DNA of 64,000 nucleotides from Cephalotus follicularis (taxonomy: Eukaryota; Streptophyta; Magnoliopsida; Oxalidales; Cephalotaceae), in the NCBI GenBank assembly GCA_001972305.1, contig BDDD01000351.1, positions 300,131-364,130 of the forward strand, read 5' to 3'. Numbering within the stretch: position 1 is the first letter of the stretch; each line of letters starts with the position of its first letter. Shown here in pieces: positions 25,051-37,021 of the stretch. The position numbers and the translations under genes were made by a program. The notes below the pieces were generated by a model. The model had not been told where the DNA came from. It made no database searches and worked only from the letters and a program-made list of their open reading frames with translations.

Positions 25051-26382
25051 TCTAGTTTTCTAAAAACTATAATTATTCCCGTCAAAACAGGTCGGTCTAG
25101 TTATAGAAGGACCTTCAAGTCCCATGTTTAGATTCATTGAGGTTTCCATGGACCTTTATATCTCTAACAATTAAGAATTATAAGATAACCGCTCTGATAC
25201 CAATTGAAAGAACTATATGACAACTTAAGAGGTGGGGTAAATTGAGTTCTTAGACAAAATTAAACCTCTTTGAATAAAAGTCTAATAATATAAAAAATGA
25301 ATCAACAATTCAATATAAACAACTATAAGCAGTAAGTACGATATAAGTAAAGAGAGTAAGAGAATGTAAACAGAGTTTTATAGTGGTTCGACCAACTCTT
25401 ACCTACGTCCACTTTTCCCAATGGCCTCCTTGAGATTCCACTAGTATTCGACCTAAATACAATCTCTGAATATATTTGCAGGAGCTATTTGGTGCACCTT
25501 ACACTTTTGGGTTCACTTCCCCCGGGTTCACTCCCCGCGATAATCCTACTAAGGGTTCACTCCCCTTTTTACAATTGAACTGATACAATGATGTTTTGTA
25601 TACCCTTGTATAACCCCTATAAGGTCTGATTTAGAACTGATTGGCTCACAAGAATAATAGCTCAAGACAATAATAAAGCTTTACAATTTTTACAAAAACT
25701 TGATATGAATGATAGCAAAGTTGGTTGCTGTTGATTGTTGTTTTTCTTCACTGATTCAACCTTTATTTATAGCCTTCATGTTGAATATATCCGTTGGAGA
25801 TGTCTTAGAGCCGTTGGAATCATTTAAGGAAAGTTTTCTTGATTTCAGCAAGCTCAAATCCTGTAGATTTTATTGTCTGGCTGTCTTGGGCGTCAACGCT
25901 TACGCATAGCGTTGACATCTATGGTCTATGTGTTGACTCCATTCTATCTTAGCGTTAACTCCATATGCTTTTGTCTATTTTTTCTCTAATTGGCGTTGAT
26001 GTGTAAGCATTACATTGACACATATATCCTTTGTGTTAACTCCTTCCTTATTGCGCGTTAACGACTAAACCTTCTGTAAGAGTTTTGCACCTTTTGGCAT
26101 TGACGTCTTCATTATGGCGTTGATGCCAATATGCAATACCCAGCACGTTGACGAGAATCATCAGCACATTGACGAAGATCATCTTACAAACCTAGACTTC
26201 ATACTCAACCCAACACGTTGACGCAAATACTATAGGCGTTGACGCCAATAGTTCTGATATGCTTAATTTTGCCTGTTTTTACTTCAATATGTCTTGTTTG
26301 TTTTATATAATCATTCATTCACATCAACAAACAAGTTAGGTGCTTTGTTATCATCAAAACCAAGATTGTGACATAAATCTCA

Positions 26383-27339
26383 AGAGACTTTAATTGCTAG
26401 CTCTCTCTTGATTGAATTTGTAAGCCTTCCTAGTAATGCCTTCTTCAAACGGTCATAAATTTTAATCCATGAGGAGTTATATGACACACCAGATTTGAAA
26501 TGAAATAGGTGTTAGAGATCTATAAGACCGTGAAGCTCGGACAAGAATTCATCTTGGATTAAGTTAGTTTTGACCAGCTTCAATTGCTGGCTCTCTCATT
26601 CTTGGATTTGTAAGCCTTCCCGGTAGTGCCTTCTTCAAATGGTCATAAGTTTTGATTCGTAAAGAGGTAGGAAACCCATCAGATATAAAATTGAATTTGA
26701 TGTCGAGATCTAAAAGTTTGAAGGGTGTATCTAGCATGAATTCTGAGCAAGATTGATGCATCCGTGGTGGTTTGCCAAATCATCTACATTTCATGCCTTC
26801 TGATCAATTCCTCCTTCAAATGGCCATATCTTTTGATCCATAAGAAGTTACAAAACCCACCGCATATAGAATTGAAGTTGACGCCGAGAACAAGTTTGAA
26901 GAGTATGTAGCAAGAATTCTAAGCAGGATTGAAGGTTCTATGAAGCTTGACTATTGAAGAATAGCTCACTTCAATACACCCTAGAGATTCTTTAAGTGAG
27001 CCAGGTCAGGCATGACCAAGGTCACATAGCTCGACCTTCATTCCTGGTACTCAAAGAGGTTGTCTACTGAAGACCTACCAAGGCACACCACGCCTACTCT
27101 TGACTGACTTCCACCCGACAAGCGCATCAGCGCATACCCCGACAACACCATTTTCTCCCGCGCACACAGACACAACGCCCTTGCACTCATTCCCAGCATG
27201 CGCACACATAAGTGCACACGCACACCAACACCTGCACTGTTGCCTAGCAAAATTTTGTCACCCCTTGATTCGCCAAGCAATTTGAGGGACCGACTCCCCA
27301 AATAGATATAGTGATACTTCCAAATTTTTGAAAAGTAGA
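26383..27339 (+). repeat. G1 internal ~200-bp repeats, second block
   Basis: Three further copies of the unit seen at 23163-23628 begin near 26395, 26580 and 26755 (CCTTCTTCAAACGGTCATAA, GAGATCTATAAGACC, ATTCATCTTGGATTAAG). After about 26950 the sequence becomes non-repetitive and C/A-rich with short CGCACAC words. No gene is seen. Confidence 0.65.
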
Positions 27340-27790
27340 CAAATTTTCATCACTTGGGTCCCTTGATGGACCAACCATCAGGGCAGTAAGGACGGACCTC
27401 GGATTCATGTGTGATCCAAGAAGGTTTACTTGGAGGACTTGGGACCCTTGTTGGACTGATCACAAGGGAGGTACGTCATCATTGGATTCAAGCATGATAT
27501 GAAAAAGCGTGCTCAGTGGGGAGGTAAAGACTGTTCTCTAGGCCGACAACCAAGGAGGTAAGGACTGCCCTTTAATTCGTGCTCGATCTGAGGAGTCTTG
27601 TTCAATGAACTTTGTTCCCTTGTTGGATCGACCACCAGGAAGCCAAGAGCGTCCTTGGATTTGTGCACTCAGGCAACTATTCAAGGAGATACGGTTGACT
27701 TTATTCGGTTCCTTGTTGGACCTACCACAAGGGAGGTGAGGTTCATCCTCAGATTCATGTGCTCTCCGAGGAGGCATGTTTGCCTACTTG
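27340..27790 (-). repeat. G1 tandem array, inverted relative to 6312-7320
   Basis: About four copies of the reverse complement of the ~85-bp unit: GGACCTCGGATTCATGTG, GGTCCCTTGATGGACC-like and GATCTGAGGAGTCTTG words. The two arrays therefore face each other across the internal region of G1. Confidence 0.7.
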
Positions 27791-27823
27791 GGTGTTATCC
27801 CTCAGGGATTGTGCTCCCTTTTT

Positions 27824-28029
27824 TTATACCAGAAATCACTTCCTCACCTGGACATGTGGCACAATCTTAGTGGAAGCATATCCAAAAGCATCTAACACGT
27901 GCCCTAGAAATCTACCAAGGTTACACCGAGTGGGAATTTTCACTACCTGGAGCAGTCCATGTGTCTATTACAGCCTTTGCCCCTAAAAGATAATAAAGGC
28001 AGAGGCGTTTAGGTAGTTTCGATATCCAA
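27824..28029 (+). repeat. G1 3' LTR, part before L#2
   Basis: It aligns with 3562-3768 of the left LTR (CACTTCCTCACCTGGACATG, GGCAGAGGCGTTTAGGTA). It ends with TCCAA at 28025-28029, the target duplication of L#2; the LTR resumes at 38719 with the same TCCAA. Confidence 0.8.
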
Positions 28030-29319
28030 CGTCACGCCCCGAACCGTGGGATGGGCCCCACGGCCCGACACATGGCAATTCGTACATTCATCATAATCAT
28101 AATCCTTTATTTAATGTGTGGATATACAGACCCAGTTCAATACATTTAAAATATACTGCTACAACCTGCAGGTAAAAAAAATACATAATTTATTCCTTGC
28201 GAGTTTGATCATAAAACGCACCATCGATGAGGAGGAACTTACTATAACTTTATCCTTGGTGTTGCTGCGATATGCCTCCACCACCTGTTCCTGCACCTGG
28301 CCCATTCAAAGGAATGGGTCAGCGACCCTAGGGGTTGTGTAGGTTACCACATATACGGGCACATACCAGGGGAAACAACAAATACAAGCAGAGGAGAAAA
28401 TATAATGCATGCATACCACAATCCATAATATAACAGTCATCATCCTTTGTTCTTGGACTACTCTACTCGAGCCATACATATCAATCATATTACAGAGGAG
28501 TCTAGTTCGGTCATCCTATGGTCTGGTCAATGTGTAAGGTTCACCTGCCCGCGGAATTCTCCTTCAGGTTCACCTGCCGAGCAGAATTTTCCCTTTGCCC
28601 ACCTACTCTGGCGGTTCACCCTTTGAATCACCAGCTCTGACGAAATTCACCTTTAGGTTCACCGTTAGGAGGATTCTCCCGAGATCACCTGCCTCTCGGA
28701 GTTCACCCCTTGGGTTCACCTGCTCGGCGGAGTTCTCCCCTGTTGGGCTCACCTGCCTTGGGCCATTCATATAATTATATCATTTCCCATTCCCATTCAT
28801 TTATAATACTCATTTCTTTCCTTTAGCATATCCTGGGCGTATTGGCATGCATGGCACTTCTCTCATTCAGAATAATCATGCATGGCGCATGCAGGCCATA
28901 CTTGGCGCTTAACACGCAAGAGGCACATGCATGGCGCATGTAAAGTGAATATTCTATCCATTATCATCTGCCCGGGGATGCATGCATGTATACAATCAAA
29001 TTCCTTCTTCTTCGTGGGCGCATGCAGGGGACATATCTCCAAGGAATAACGCATGCATAACTTATCCTATTTCCTTCTTTGTAAACGCATGCAGGGAGGT
29101 CATGCCAGGGGACAACGCACACCTAGTGTGCATATTCGGTTCATGCCAGGGGACAATGCCCACGATGGGTGCATGCTCGGCTCGTGGCCAGGGAAGAGTT
29201 CAGCGCCGTCACCAGCTCAGGCGAAGGCATAATAGATCTCGGTGTCGTTGTATGCCATGCTCGGGCAGCATGGATGTTGGGCGTAGGACTCCTTTGGCGT
29301 TGGCACCCCAGGCGAGTAA

Positions 29320-30590
29320 TGATGGAAACGGATATACCGAGTCCGGTGCCAAAATGGACTTAGGTGTTAAGGGTGTAGAATAAAACTTTAAATATACAAT
29401 CATGCAGCGGAAGAACACCCAATAAAACATAAACCATTCCATTATGGCACGTCCACAGACCACATGGATCACCACAACATCAACAAAATTGAATTAGTGT
29501 CACCATTGCAAACAATGGTGACACACAAGCATGGCATAAGGAAGAAGGACCAAGAATTTATACCAGTGGGTGTTGGCTCCTTCGTTCTTTGCCACTACAA
29601 GCTTGAGTAGATTCCCTTTGATCTTCTCCAAGCCTCAGGAACACCAAGTAATCCAAACAGCAAAATCAAAGTGCTTGAACTCACTCTCTCTCTCACTTAG
29701 CTTAGAGAAGGAGTATTGATTATGACCAATGAAGTCAGTAATCAATCCACCATAGATAAGCCTTTGCTTGGTGTTTATCAGATGAAGGAACACACACTCG
29801 CAGAGAAGAATTCGAGGTCAATTGCCCAGCAAAAAAAAAATGACTTAACTTTTTTTTATATTCCATTTTCTGCAGAAATACTTATAACCAGCCTTCTATA
29901 TTCTCTCTCCAAATCTCCCATTCACTTAGGATCATGGCCTTCACTCCCTGGGAGTTCGAAGCCATGATTCCCACATTTCTAAAACGTGTAGAATCGAGAG
30001 AAACCAGATAAGGATGTGAGAGAAGTAGTGCCCACGATTTGCGATCGTGCATAGGTTGCACGTTCTACTCAAAGACGACGACACCTTTAGAAAGACATCG
30101 ACGCCTATGCAACGTGGCATTAAAGCACATCGATACTTTCTAAAAGCCATCGACGTCTTTATCAGAGAAAAGCATCGACGTCTTTCTAAAAGACATCGAC
30201 GCCTTTAGGCCAGTCAAGCATAAAGAGTCTAACTCTTTTAGTGATCTCGTGTATCCTTCGAATATTGGTTAAGTAAGATCAAACATATATGTTTCCACAA
30301 AGTGTAAAATCCACACAACCGATATTTGACACAAAGACTTAATATGTCCAACATATTAAAGATCTAATCATTATAAGGCAGGGACCCTTTAAAATCTTGG
30401 TTAGATAGAGAGGTGATCACAAATTACCGAAATACCCATAGGGTTAGATTTAGCCATTCTAAATGATCACAGACCATTTAAATGCTCTCAAAATAATATC
30501 TAATATTATCCAGATGGAAAAATTTAATCTAATTAATTTTCCCATAATTTATTACACACCTCATTAACCCTAGATTTTCTAAGTCGTCGG
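29320..30590 (-). repeat. C2 3' LTR copy
   Basis: It begins TGATGGAAACGGATATACCG and aligns with 34843-36113. An array of CATCGACGTC/CATCGACGCC motifs lies at 30070-30200. Confidence 0.85.
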
Positions 30591-33019
30591 CGACATCAGG
30601 CCTAGTACATAACATGGCATACATGATCGACCCTAAAGCTGAAGCATAAGGTATCCGACTCATGCGTGCTCTCTCTTCAGATGTCTGAGGAGACATCTTT
30701 CGAGAAAGATGAATTCCTTCGCTTATTGGTAATAGGCCTCTCTTGGAATTCTCCATGCTAAACCTCTTCAGCACCTTGTTGATGTACTGGCTTTGGGAAA
30801 GCCCAATCAACCTGTTGGATCTATCCCTGAAGATCCTAATACCCTGTATATAGGTGGCTTCTCCCAAATCTGTCATGGAAAAATTCTTAGTTAGCCATAT
30901 CTTTGCAGACTGCAACATCCCTACATCATTCCCAATGAGCAGGATGTCATCTACATATAGCACTAAGAAAGTGATACTAGGACCCTCATGCTTTCGATAA
31001 ACACATGGCTCATCTACATTTTTAATGAAGTCAAAAGCTTTGACTGCTTCATCAAAACGTAGATTCCAGCTACGAGATGCTTGCTTTAGTCCATAGATGG
31101 ACCGGTCGAGTTTGCACACTATGTGCGGGTGCTCGGAAGACGTAAACCCCTCGGGTTGAGACATATAAATGTCCTCTTCAAGACGCCCATTTAAAAATGC
31201 CGTATTGACATCCATTTGCCATATCTCATAATCATAATGAGCGACAATAGACGGCAAAATCCTAATGGATTTAAGCATGGCGATAGGTGAGAAAGTCTCA
31301 GTATAGTCGACTCCATGTCGTTGCCTATACCCTTTCGCCACTAATCGAGCTTTATAAGTCTCGATTTTTCCATCTGCATTCATCTTCTTCTTGAAGATCG
31401 ATTTGCAGCCAATAGGGACTATGCCTTCTGGTGCTTCAACCAAATTCCACACTTGGTTGGAGTACATGGAATCCATCTCGGATTTCATGGCTCCTGGCCA
31501 TGCTTCAGATTCAGTGCATTGCACTGCCTCTAAGTAGCTGGCAGGTTCGTCATCTCCAATGACGTTTATCTCATCAGTACCATCAATGAGGAAACCATAC
31601 CTCTCAGATGCTAATTGGATTCTGCCTGATCTCCTCAAAGGAGCTTTGCCAAACTGAGAACCATTCTCAGCCTGAGATCTAATCTCAGCTGTGTCTGTTG
31701 GAGGTCTAACCTCCAACTCCTCCATCTCCTGTGTGGTTTCTACCTGTGGCAACTCCTTGAGTTCCACCTTGCTCCCACTGTTTCCTTCAAGAAGGTATTC
31801 CTTCTCTAAAAACACAGCATTTCACGAAAAAAAATATCTTTTGTTCGCTAGGGTGGTAGAAATAGTATCCTATAGTCTCTTTAGGATACCCCACAAACCT
31901 GCAACGGTCCGACCGCGCTTCCAGCTTATCTGCGTCAAGCCTCTTGACATAAGCAGGACAGCCCCAAACCTTCAAATGGTTCAGGCTAGGTTTCCTCCCT
32001 GACCATACCTGGTATGGAGTAGAAGGCACAGATTTTGAAGGAATCTGATTCAAGATATAAGCATCTGTAGCTAGGGCATAACCCCAGAGATAGGTAGGAA
32101 GGTCAACAAAAGACATCATCGATCGAACCATGTCTAACAAAGTCCGATTCCTCCTTTCAGACACACCATTATGCTGTGGTATTCCAGGAGGAGTCCACTG
32201 AGACAGAATTCCGTTATCTCTAAGATAACCTAGGAATTCAGCTGACAGGTATTCTCCACCTCGGTCCGACCGAAGTATTTTAATGGATTTACCTGTTTGT
32301 TTTTCTACTTCAAGTCTAAACTCCTTAAATTTCTCAAAGGATTCTGACTTGTGTTTCATCAGATACACATCACTGCCCTTTCCTTGGGCAGACCTAGAAG
32401 GAAGAAGTAGGGAGTGGGTCTTTGACTTCCCAGAGTCAAAATCGACCTCAGCTGTCCTCAACATAGAAACTAACTCAGATAGAGTTACCTCTATCTTGTT
32501 CATGTGAAAATTCACCAAGAACTGTGAGAACGACTTAGGAAGGGACGTCAGAATAAGATCTACATAAAGATCATGGTCCATGAATTGAGCCAGCTACTCA
32601 ATCATGTCTATCATCTTCAATCCATGCTCATGGACTGAAGCTCCCTCTTGCATCTGAGCCTTAAAGAGTTTGCGAGATAGATTGAACCTTTGAGTCCTAG
32701 ACTCAGCTCCATACATCTCCTGAAGGTGGAGAAGTATAGCAGACAAGGTCTCAATCTTCTCATTCTGACGCTGAAGCTCAGGTGTCATCCCAAGAAGGGC
32801 AAGACATATATCCTGCTCGTCATCCTCTAGCCACTTGGCTAGTCGCTTGCTATCTTCGGGCATCGGATCTTCACCCAGTGAAGGAGGCCCCCCCGTCATC
32901 ACATAGGCCATTTTATTGGCTGTAAGGACGATCTTGAGGTTGCGGTGCCAATCGTTGAAGTTGGGCCCCTCAAGTTTGTTTGTCTCAAGTATACGGGACA
33001 TTGCATTTGATAAAGCCAT
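30590..33019 (-). pseudogene. C2 gag-pol remnant
   Basis: Reading on the minus strand from 33019: Gag starts MALSNAMSRILETNKLEGP and shows the Copia Gag pattern with FNLSRKLFKAQM and VHEHGLKMID. Then an integrase core with SDRGGEYLSAEF, PPGIPQHNG and VWGCPAYVKR (about 32280-31900). Then RT with MKSEMDSMYSNQVWNLVEAP (about 31490-31430) and the catalytic LYVDDILLIGND near 30930-30965, and the beginning of the RNase H region (SALGSIMYAMLCTRPDV). Proteins of this family copy the RNA and insert the DNA. It is broken, with a few breaks. Confidence 0.85.
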
Positions 33020-34829
33020 TCTAGCAACCTAGATAGGGAAATATAAGCATAAGTTAGCATTTATTCCAATTTTAATATATGACAACCATAACACTTGGTC
33101 TTTAGTGCTTATGGTCCCTCCCACTATTCTAATCGTATCCCATACCCCCATATGGAATTCGAGAAGTCCAACTTCCTAGTGGGGATTGGAATCCGTCGCA
33201 ATTATATTATAGCCTCAGCTAGGGCATGACAAACTATAGTATATCCAATGGGTAGCCTTTCTTGCCAATTCGTATCCAATACAAGATCCAATCATAGTAT
33301 TTGGCCTTAGATTCAATATGGCCTCAGCTAGGGCATGACAAACCATCAGAATCTTGATAAGTCCAGTACCCACAATTTTCATTGGAATGCACTAGTTTTA
33401 ACACCCACACGTAGGCGTGTCCAAGTGCTAAAACATAGCCACCCTTTGCGGTGCCCAACACCGACGTTGACATAATATCCCCAAGTCATCAACCTCAGCT
33501 AGGGTATGACAAAACAATAACCCAGGAACACTACTCAACAAAAATTGTGGAAGGCCACGGGGAACCACTCCATGGTTCCTACGTTAAGACTTATTATTTT
33601 AGTGAGGGAATTTGCGGTCTCTTGTTTTAATTACCAAGCCATTAATTAATTCATTGGTTATATTAGCCAATTCCAATTGATTACGGCTGATCATGCAAGA
33701 CGATTATCTTATGCACCTTGGACATATTTCTAAAATATGTCAATGGATTGGCCAGGACAAAATTAGTAATGACTTGAGCCCAAAGTCACTACTAGGTCTT
33801 CCTAGGTGTAATGATTTAAATCTATTTATTACAACATTAACCATGCATACATGGCCTTCAAAAGTCTTGTACTTCATTTCTCCTTTACTCCGTCTCTCTT
33901 TGCATAGTCTTCTTTTACAAAAGGAACAATACATTTTCAAAAAGAAATTTACATTTAAAATTACAAGGAGCAAATACAAAGGTAAGGAAAAATTAATGGT
34001 GCACACAGGCACCTTATTACAGACCTTTAAAGATAATAAATAAATTAAAGTCATCCACACAAAGAAAACCATAAACTAGGTCTATGTCCTTTTCGGGTTG
34101 TGCATAAGACTTATATTATATCCAATATAATAAAACAACAAAATAAAACAAATGCCATAAATGATAACCACTTACACAATTTAATTCAATGATTGTTAAT
34201 TGATAAAACTCCCACTAAATCAAGCAATGATTTTAATCTTCCAAGTGCCAAAATGTATAAAATCCAATTTTATACAAAAGCAGTTTTTTGTTTTTTTATA
34301 AAAGACGTCGACGCCTTACCAAAGGCATCGACGTGTTTTCTGGAAAAACATGAACAAGACATCGATGCAAGAACAGAGCATCAATGCGTTTCACAAGAAC
34401 ATTTGAAAAAGGCGTTGACGTCCAAAAATAACATCGACGCATTTCACAAAGTATGATCCAGACATCGATGTCTATCACGAACGTCAATGTCTTTACTGGG
34501 AATTTGACATGACATCGACGTCTTACCAAAGACGTCGACGTCTTTAGCCCCCTGGGCATTTTCTGAATTTCGAAAAATGCTAAATTCAATGGTTTAGACT
34601 ATGGTATACCATTCTGGTATTCCAAAATGCACTATGCATGTTCCAAACTTAATTCTAAACACATTTAAACAACATTCCCATCATTAAAACACAATGAAAT
34701 CCAATTTCATGCAATTTTCATTAAGGCACTTAGAAAATTTAGTTTGATCACAAAAACACTTCCAATGATTAAACTATTAATCAGTACAGCATCTAAGGCA
34801 TATATATTCAATTAAGGATGATGTGGGAC
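33020..34829 (-). other. C2 leader
   Basis: Non-coding leader between the primer-binding site and gag. It includes CCTCAGCTAGGGCATGACAAAC repeated in variant form three times (33205-33520) and a dense CATCGACGTC/GCGTTGACGTC motif array at 34300-34545. A splice-like acceptor is possible just before gag, as in C1. Confidence 0.6.
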
Positions 34830-34842
34830 GCTCTGATACCAC

Positions 34843-37021
34843 TGATGGAAACGGATATACCGAGTCCGGTGCCAAAATGGACTTAGGTGTTAAGGGTGTA
34901 TAATAAAACTTTAAATATACAATCATGCAGCGGAAGAACACCCAATAAAACATAAACCATTCCATTATGGCACGTCCACAGACCACATGGATCACCACAA
35001 CATCAACAGAATTGAATTAGTGTCACCATTGCAAACAATGGTGACACACAAGCATGGCATAAGGAAGAAGGACCAAGAATTTATACCAATGGGTGTTGGC
35101 TCCTTCGTTCTTTGCCGCTACAAGCTTGAGTAGATTCCCTTTGATCTTCTCCAAGCCTCAGGAACACCAAGTAATCCAAACAGCAAAATCAAAGTGCTTG
35201 AACTCACTCTCTCTCTCACTTAGCTTAGAGAAGGAGTATTGATTATGACCAATGAAGTCAATAATCAATCCACCATAGATAAGCCTTTGCTTGGTGTTTA
35301 TCAGATGAAGGAACACACACTTGCAGAGAAGAATTCGAGGTCAATTGCCCAGCAAAAAAAAAATGACTTAACTTTTTTTTATATTCCATTTTCTGCAGAA
35401 ATACTTATAACCAGCCTTCTATATTCTCTCTCCCAATCTCCCATTCACTTAGGATCATGGCCTTCACTCCCTGGGAGTCCGAAGCCATGATTCCCACATT
35501 TCTAAAACGTGTAGAATCGAGAGAAACCAGATAAGGATGTGAGAGAAGTAGTGCCCACGATTTGCGATCGTGCATAGGTTGCACGTTCTACTCAAAGACG
35601 ACGACACCTTTAGAAAGACATCGACGCCTATGCAACGTGGCATTAAAGCACATCGATACTTTCTAAAAGCCATCGACGTCTTTATCAGAGAAAAGCATCG
35701 ACGTCTTTCTAAAAGACATCGACGCCTTTAGGCCAGTCAAGCATAAAGAGTCTAACTCTTTTAGTGATCTCGTGTATCCTTCGAATATTGGTTAAGTAAG
35801 ATCAAACATATTTGTTTCCACAAAGTGTAAAATCCACACAACCGATATTTGACACAAAGACTTAATATGTCCAACATATTAAAGATCTAATCATTATAAG
35901 GCAGGGACCCTTTAAAATCTTGGTTAGATAGAGAGGTGCTCACAAATTACCGAAATACCCCTAGGGTTCGATTTAGCCATTCTAAATGATCCCAGACCAT
36001 TTAAATGCTCTCTAAATAATATCTAATATTATCCAGATGGAAAAATTTAATCTAATTAATTTTCCCATAATTTATTACACACCTCATTAACCCTAGATTT
36101 TCTAAGTCGTCGGTTCACGTGTACTGTAATCCCTTATCATACTTGGCCCCGATTGAGATCTAGGGTAAGGATATGTGTCAACCCTAGATAGTTTCTCAAT
36201 GGCTAAAATATCTGATCATTACTAGGACCTTTGGTAAACTCTCCGGAAATCTAATTTCCAGTCTACCTCAACCTTGGCCAAGGATTTCATAAGTCCAAAG
36301 TATAATCAGACAATAATAGGGCCGATCACCTTCACTCAGGTGTGACAATCCCTTATTGCGCACTCACTTATATTCGTATAGATTCGATCATACCCAAAGA
36401 CCACCCGATTGCCAGCCCTGCGCAAGGACTGGGTAAGATGGAGATCAAAGCATAACCGTCTCCATACAATATAGAGTAGTCGCTCAGGTCTAAGGATCAG
36501 ACGAGTTTAAGAACTCGCTAAGTGATCATCACTTATACACAACCGCAACAAATAGGAGTCACTACTGACACGAGAATAGCGACTCTCCGAACAGTGTCTC
36601 CTATGCGGGTCCTGTTCAGTGTACACGCTCCCAGCGTGCACCCCGTATTTGCCCTAGTGTCCAACACAGATGGTAGTGAGAGAATCCATCCCCCAATTCC
36701 ATGAGCAGGCAACATACGCGCAAGTCTATCCGGTTCACTAATGCCCATAAAGTGAACCTATGACTTGGAACTAATTTGACATAAGGAATAGGGTAACCAA
36801 TCTCACAGCCTCCATGCTAGGCATCCAACCTTATGTCAGGGCATCACAAGTGTAAGCAGGTAAATTCTAAACTACTTCAATTAAGTGATAAAACGCAAGT
36901 GATATAGCCATAACAAAATTAGCACGCATCATATATTTATACAAGAATAAGATTGTTCCATACATGGTAAGATATAATATGACAACCCATCTAATGGCTT
37001 GTCGGATCACTATATCTAACA
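34843..37021 (-). repeat. C2 5' LTR
   Basis: A 2,179-bp LTR; on the minus strand it starts TGTTAGATATAGTGATCCG and ends CGTTTCCATCA before the primer-binding site. Its first ~900 bases (36114-37021) include words also seen in the C1 and C0 LTRs (CATAGGTTCACTTTATGGGC, GAGATTGGTTACCC), showing distant LTR kinship. Confidence 0.85.

Larger units (their letters stand above)
23629..26385 (-). mobile_element. Short Copia derivative with long LTRs
   Basis: Two direct repeats of about 1.17 kb (23629-24789 and 25205-26382) flank a ~415-bp centre. On the minus strand a TGGTATCAGAGC primer-binding site lies at 25191-25202 next to the right repeat, and a purine tract ATAAAAAAGGGGGAG at 24795-24809 next to the left one, so the element reads minus. 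GACTT flanks it (23624-23628 and 26386-26390). The centre holds only a gag-like remnant. LTR ends resemble SIRE/Tork-type Copia (TTGATGATAACAAA words). It is broken and non-autonomous. Confidence 0.8.
29320..37021 (-). mobile_element. C2: young Copia element in L#2
   Basis: A perfect AGTAA target duplication flanks it (29315-29319 and 37022-37026), and the L sequence is continuous across it. LTR copies are 29320-30590 and 34843-37021. The primer-binding site (minus TGGTATCAGAGC) is at 34830-34841. Over the ~1,270 bases they share, the LTR copies differ at only about fifteen positions, so this is the youngest insertion here, well under a million years at grass-like rates and more at slow tree rates. 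It is closely related to C1 in gag, leader and pol. It is broken. Confidence 0.9.

Noticed and set aside
25191-25202. tRNA-like sequence GCTCTGATACCA
   Set aside because: This and its kin at 34830 and 59580 are primer-binding sites complementary to tRNA-Met; no tRNA genes were found in the window.
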